This document shows positions 63,607 through 64,000 of a stretch of 64,000 bases of DNA, piece by piece. Position 1 is the stretch's first letter; each line of letters opens with the position of its first letter. The stretch comes from an uncultured SAR116 cluster alpha proteobacterium (GTDB lineage: Bacteria > Pseudomonadota > Alphaproteobacteria > Puniceispirillales > Puniceispirillaceae), in the NCBI GenBank assembly GCA_902622515.1, contig CACNQE010000003.1, positions 1 to 64,000 of the forward strand. Direction: 5' to 3'. The notes beneath the pieces are model-generated. The model saw nothing but the letters and a program-made list of their open reading frames with translations. It had not been told where the DNA came from and did not search any database. The position numbers were made by a program, and so were the translations under genes.

Positions 63607-64000
63607 TTACAGGAGGTTTTTAAGTATTTCCTTTAAATCTACAGACCTATCTTTTATTATTGCAGGAGATATAGGAATGTTTTTCTCAATTAATCTTTTA
63701 CCTACCATGTAAGCTTGTGAGTCCTCCAAAGCTTCAACACAAACTAATTTATCCTGGTACCAGTTCCATACAGAAAAACTACCCTCTTTTTTTCCTTCAC
63801 GCACTTCAGCTCTTAAAAACTCGTCTTTTTTTGGTTTTGGTAAAATTCCTGCAATTTGCAATTTTAAGTCATATTGATCGGACCAAAACCAAAATACCGG
63901 TTGAGATGGTAAAGGAGAGTTAGTTATCGATGCCGCAGCTACCGTGGCACTAAATTGTGAATGAAAAACAGACTCAATTCGATTATTTAATTCTCCCGAA
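63607..64000 (-). CDS. ferredoxin/rubredoxin reductase-type FAD oxidoreductase, C-terminal part
   Basis: The frame is open to the window edge on the minus strand, so the 5' end is missing. The last 131 residues are visible. They contain RIESVFHSQFSATVAAASI, then PVFWFWSDQYDLKLQIAGIL, and VCVEALEDSQAYMVGKRLIE. This is the Reductase_C domain of FAD-dependent ferredoxin reductases such as those of Rieske oxygenase and P450 systems. The NAD- and FAD-binding folds lie outside the window. The partner ferredoxin is not seen. Confidence 0.88.
   Translation of the reverse strand, partial: SGELNNRIESVFHSQFSATVAAASITNSPLPSQPVFWFWSDQYDLKLQIAGILPKPKKDEFLRAEVREGKKEGSFSVWNWYQDKLVCVEALEDSQAYMVGKRLIEKNIPISPAIIKDRSVDLKEILKNLL

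Noticed and set aside
1-64000. CRISPR arrays, insertion sequences, prophage or toxin-antitoxin genes
   Set aside because: No regularly spaced repeats, transposase, integrase or phage-structural frames were recognised.

Overview
The window is a contiguous piece of an AT-rich alphaproteobacterial chromosome, probably from a free-living, motile, aerobic and likely marine cell. Evidence for the lineage is the set of gene neighbourhoods: yqeY-dnaG-rpoD with a tRNA, carA-carB-greA, uvrC-pgsA, a MarR/OmpR-type regulator pair next to ilvE, ubiK divergent from lgt-midA-pgeF, and petA-petB-petC with a fused-type bc1 complex. Intergenic DNA is short and strongly AT-rich. I see no insertion sequence, prophage, CRISPR array or toxin-antitoxin pair. 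I cannot name the genus.

Positions 1-24300 are a flagellar island: fliD (minus strand), fliS and a fliT-like gene, a fleQ-like regulator (minus strand), then one long plus-strand run fleT-fliE-F-G-H-I-J, fliK-L-M-N and fliO-P-Q-R-flhB. It ends in four uncharacterised genes (a small membrane protein, a four-cysteine protein, a membrane coiled-coil protein and a PDZ-like membrane protein). A ClC-type channel or transporter gene and two unknown genes are interleaved. Five sigma-54 (-24/-12) promoters can be read by eye, one ahead of each of fliD, fliS, fleT, fliK and fliO. The two sigma-54 activators are complementary: the fleQ product has a helix-turn-helix but no receiver domain, and the fleT product has an N-terminal domain but no helix-turn-helix. 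This resembles the FleQ/FleT pair known from Rhodobacter sphaeroides fla1.

Positions 24300-45900 hold core genes: a CAU tRNA, rpoD, dnaG and yqeY on the minus strand; carAB and greA; an Lrp regulator; an ELM1-family gene; a Na/Ca-type exchanger; uvrC; pgsA; ilvE; a MarR/response-regulator/histidine-kinase set; csaA; a TetR-like gene; proC; and a YbjN-like gene. The 440 bases between the exchanger and uvrC are the longest stretch without a gene. They hold DnaA-box-like sites and several dyads, and are the most origin-like DNA in the window.

Positions 46000-64000 continue with ubiK, lgt, midA, pgeF, prs, rplY, pth and ychF; the bc1 operon petABC; hemF; cca and its NUDIX/DUF1285 neighbours; a TauE/SafE exporter with its TIGR02186 partner; a universal stress protein; a secreted cyclophilin; rarD; and the 3' part of a ferredoxin-reductase-type flavoprotein that runs off the right edge. 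Most of this is ordinary housekeeping DNA. The points of interest are the two-protein sigma-54 flagellar circuit, the internally duplicated FliD, the post-flhB unknown module, the ClC protein without its gating glutamate, and the dyad-rich region before uvrC.
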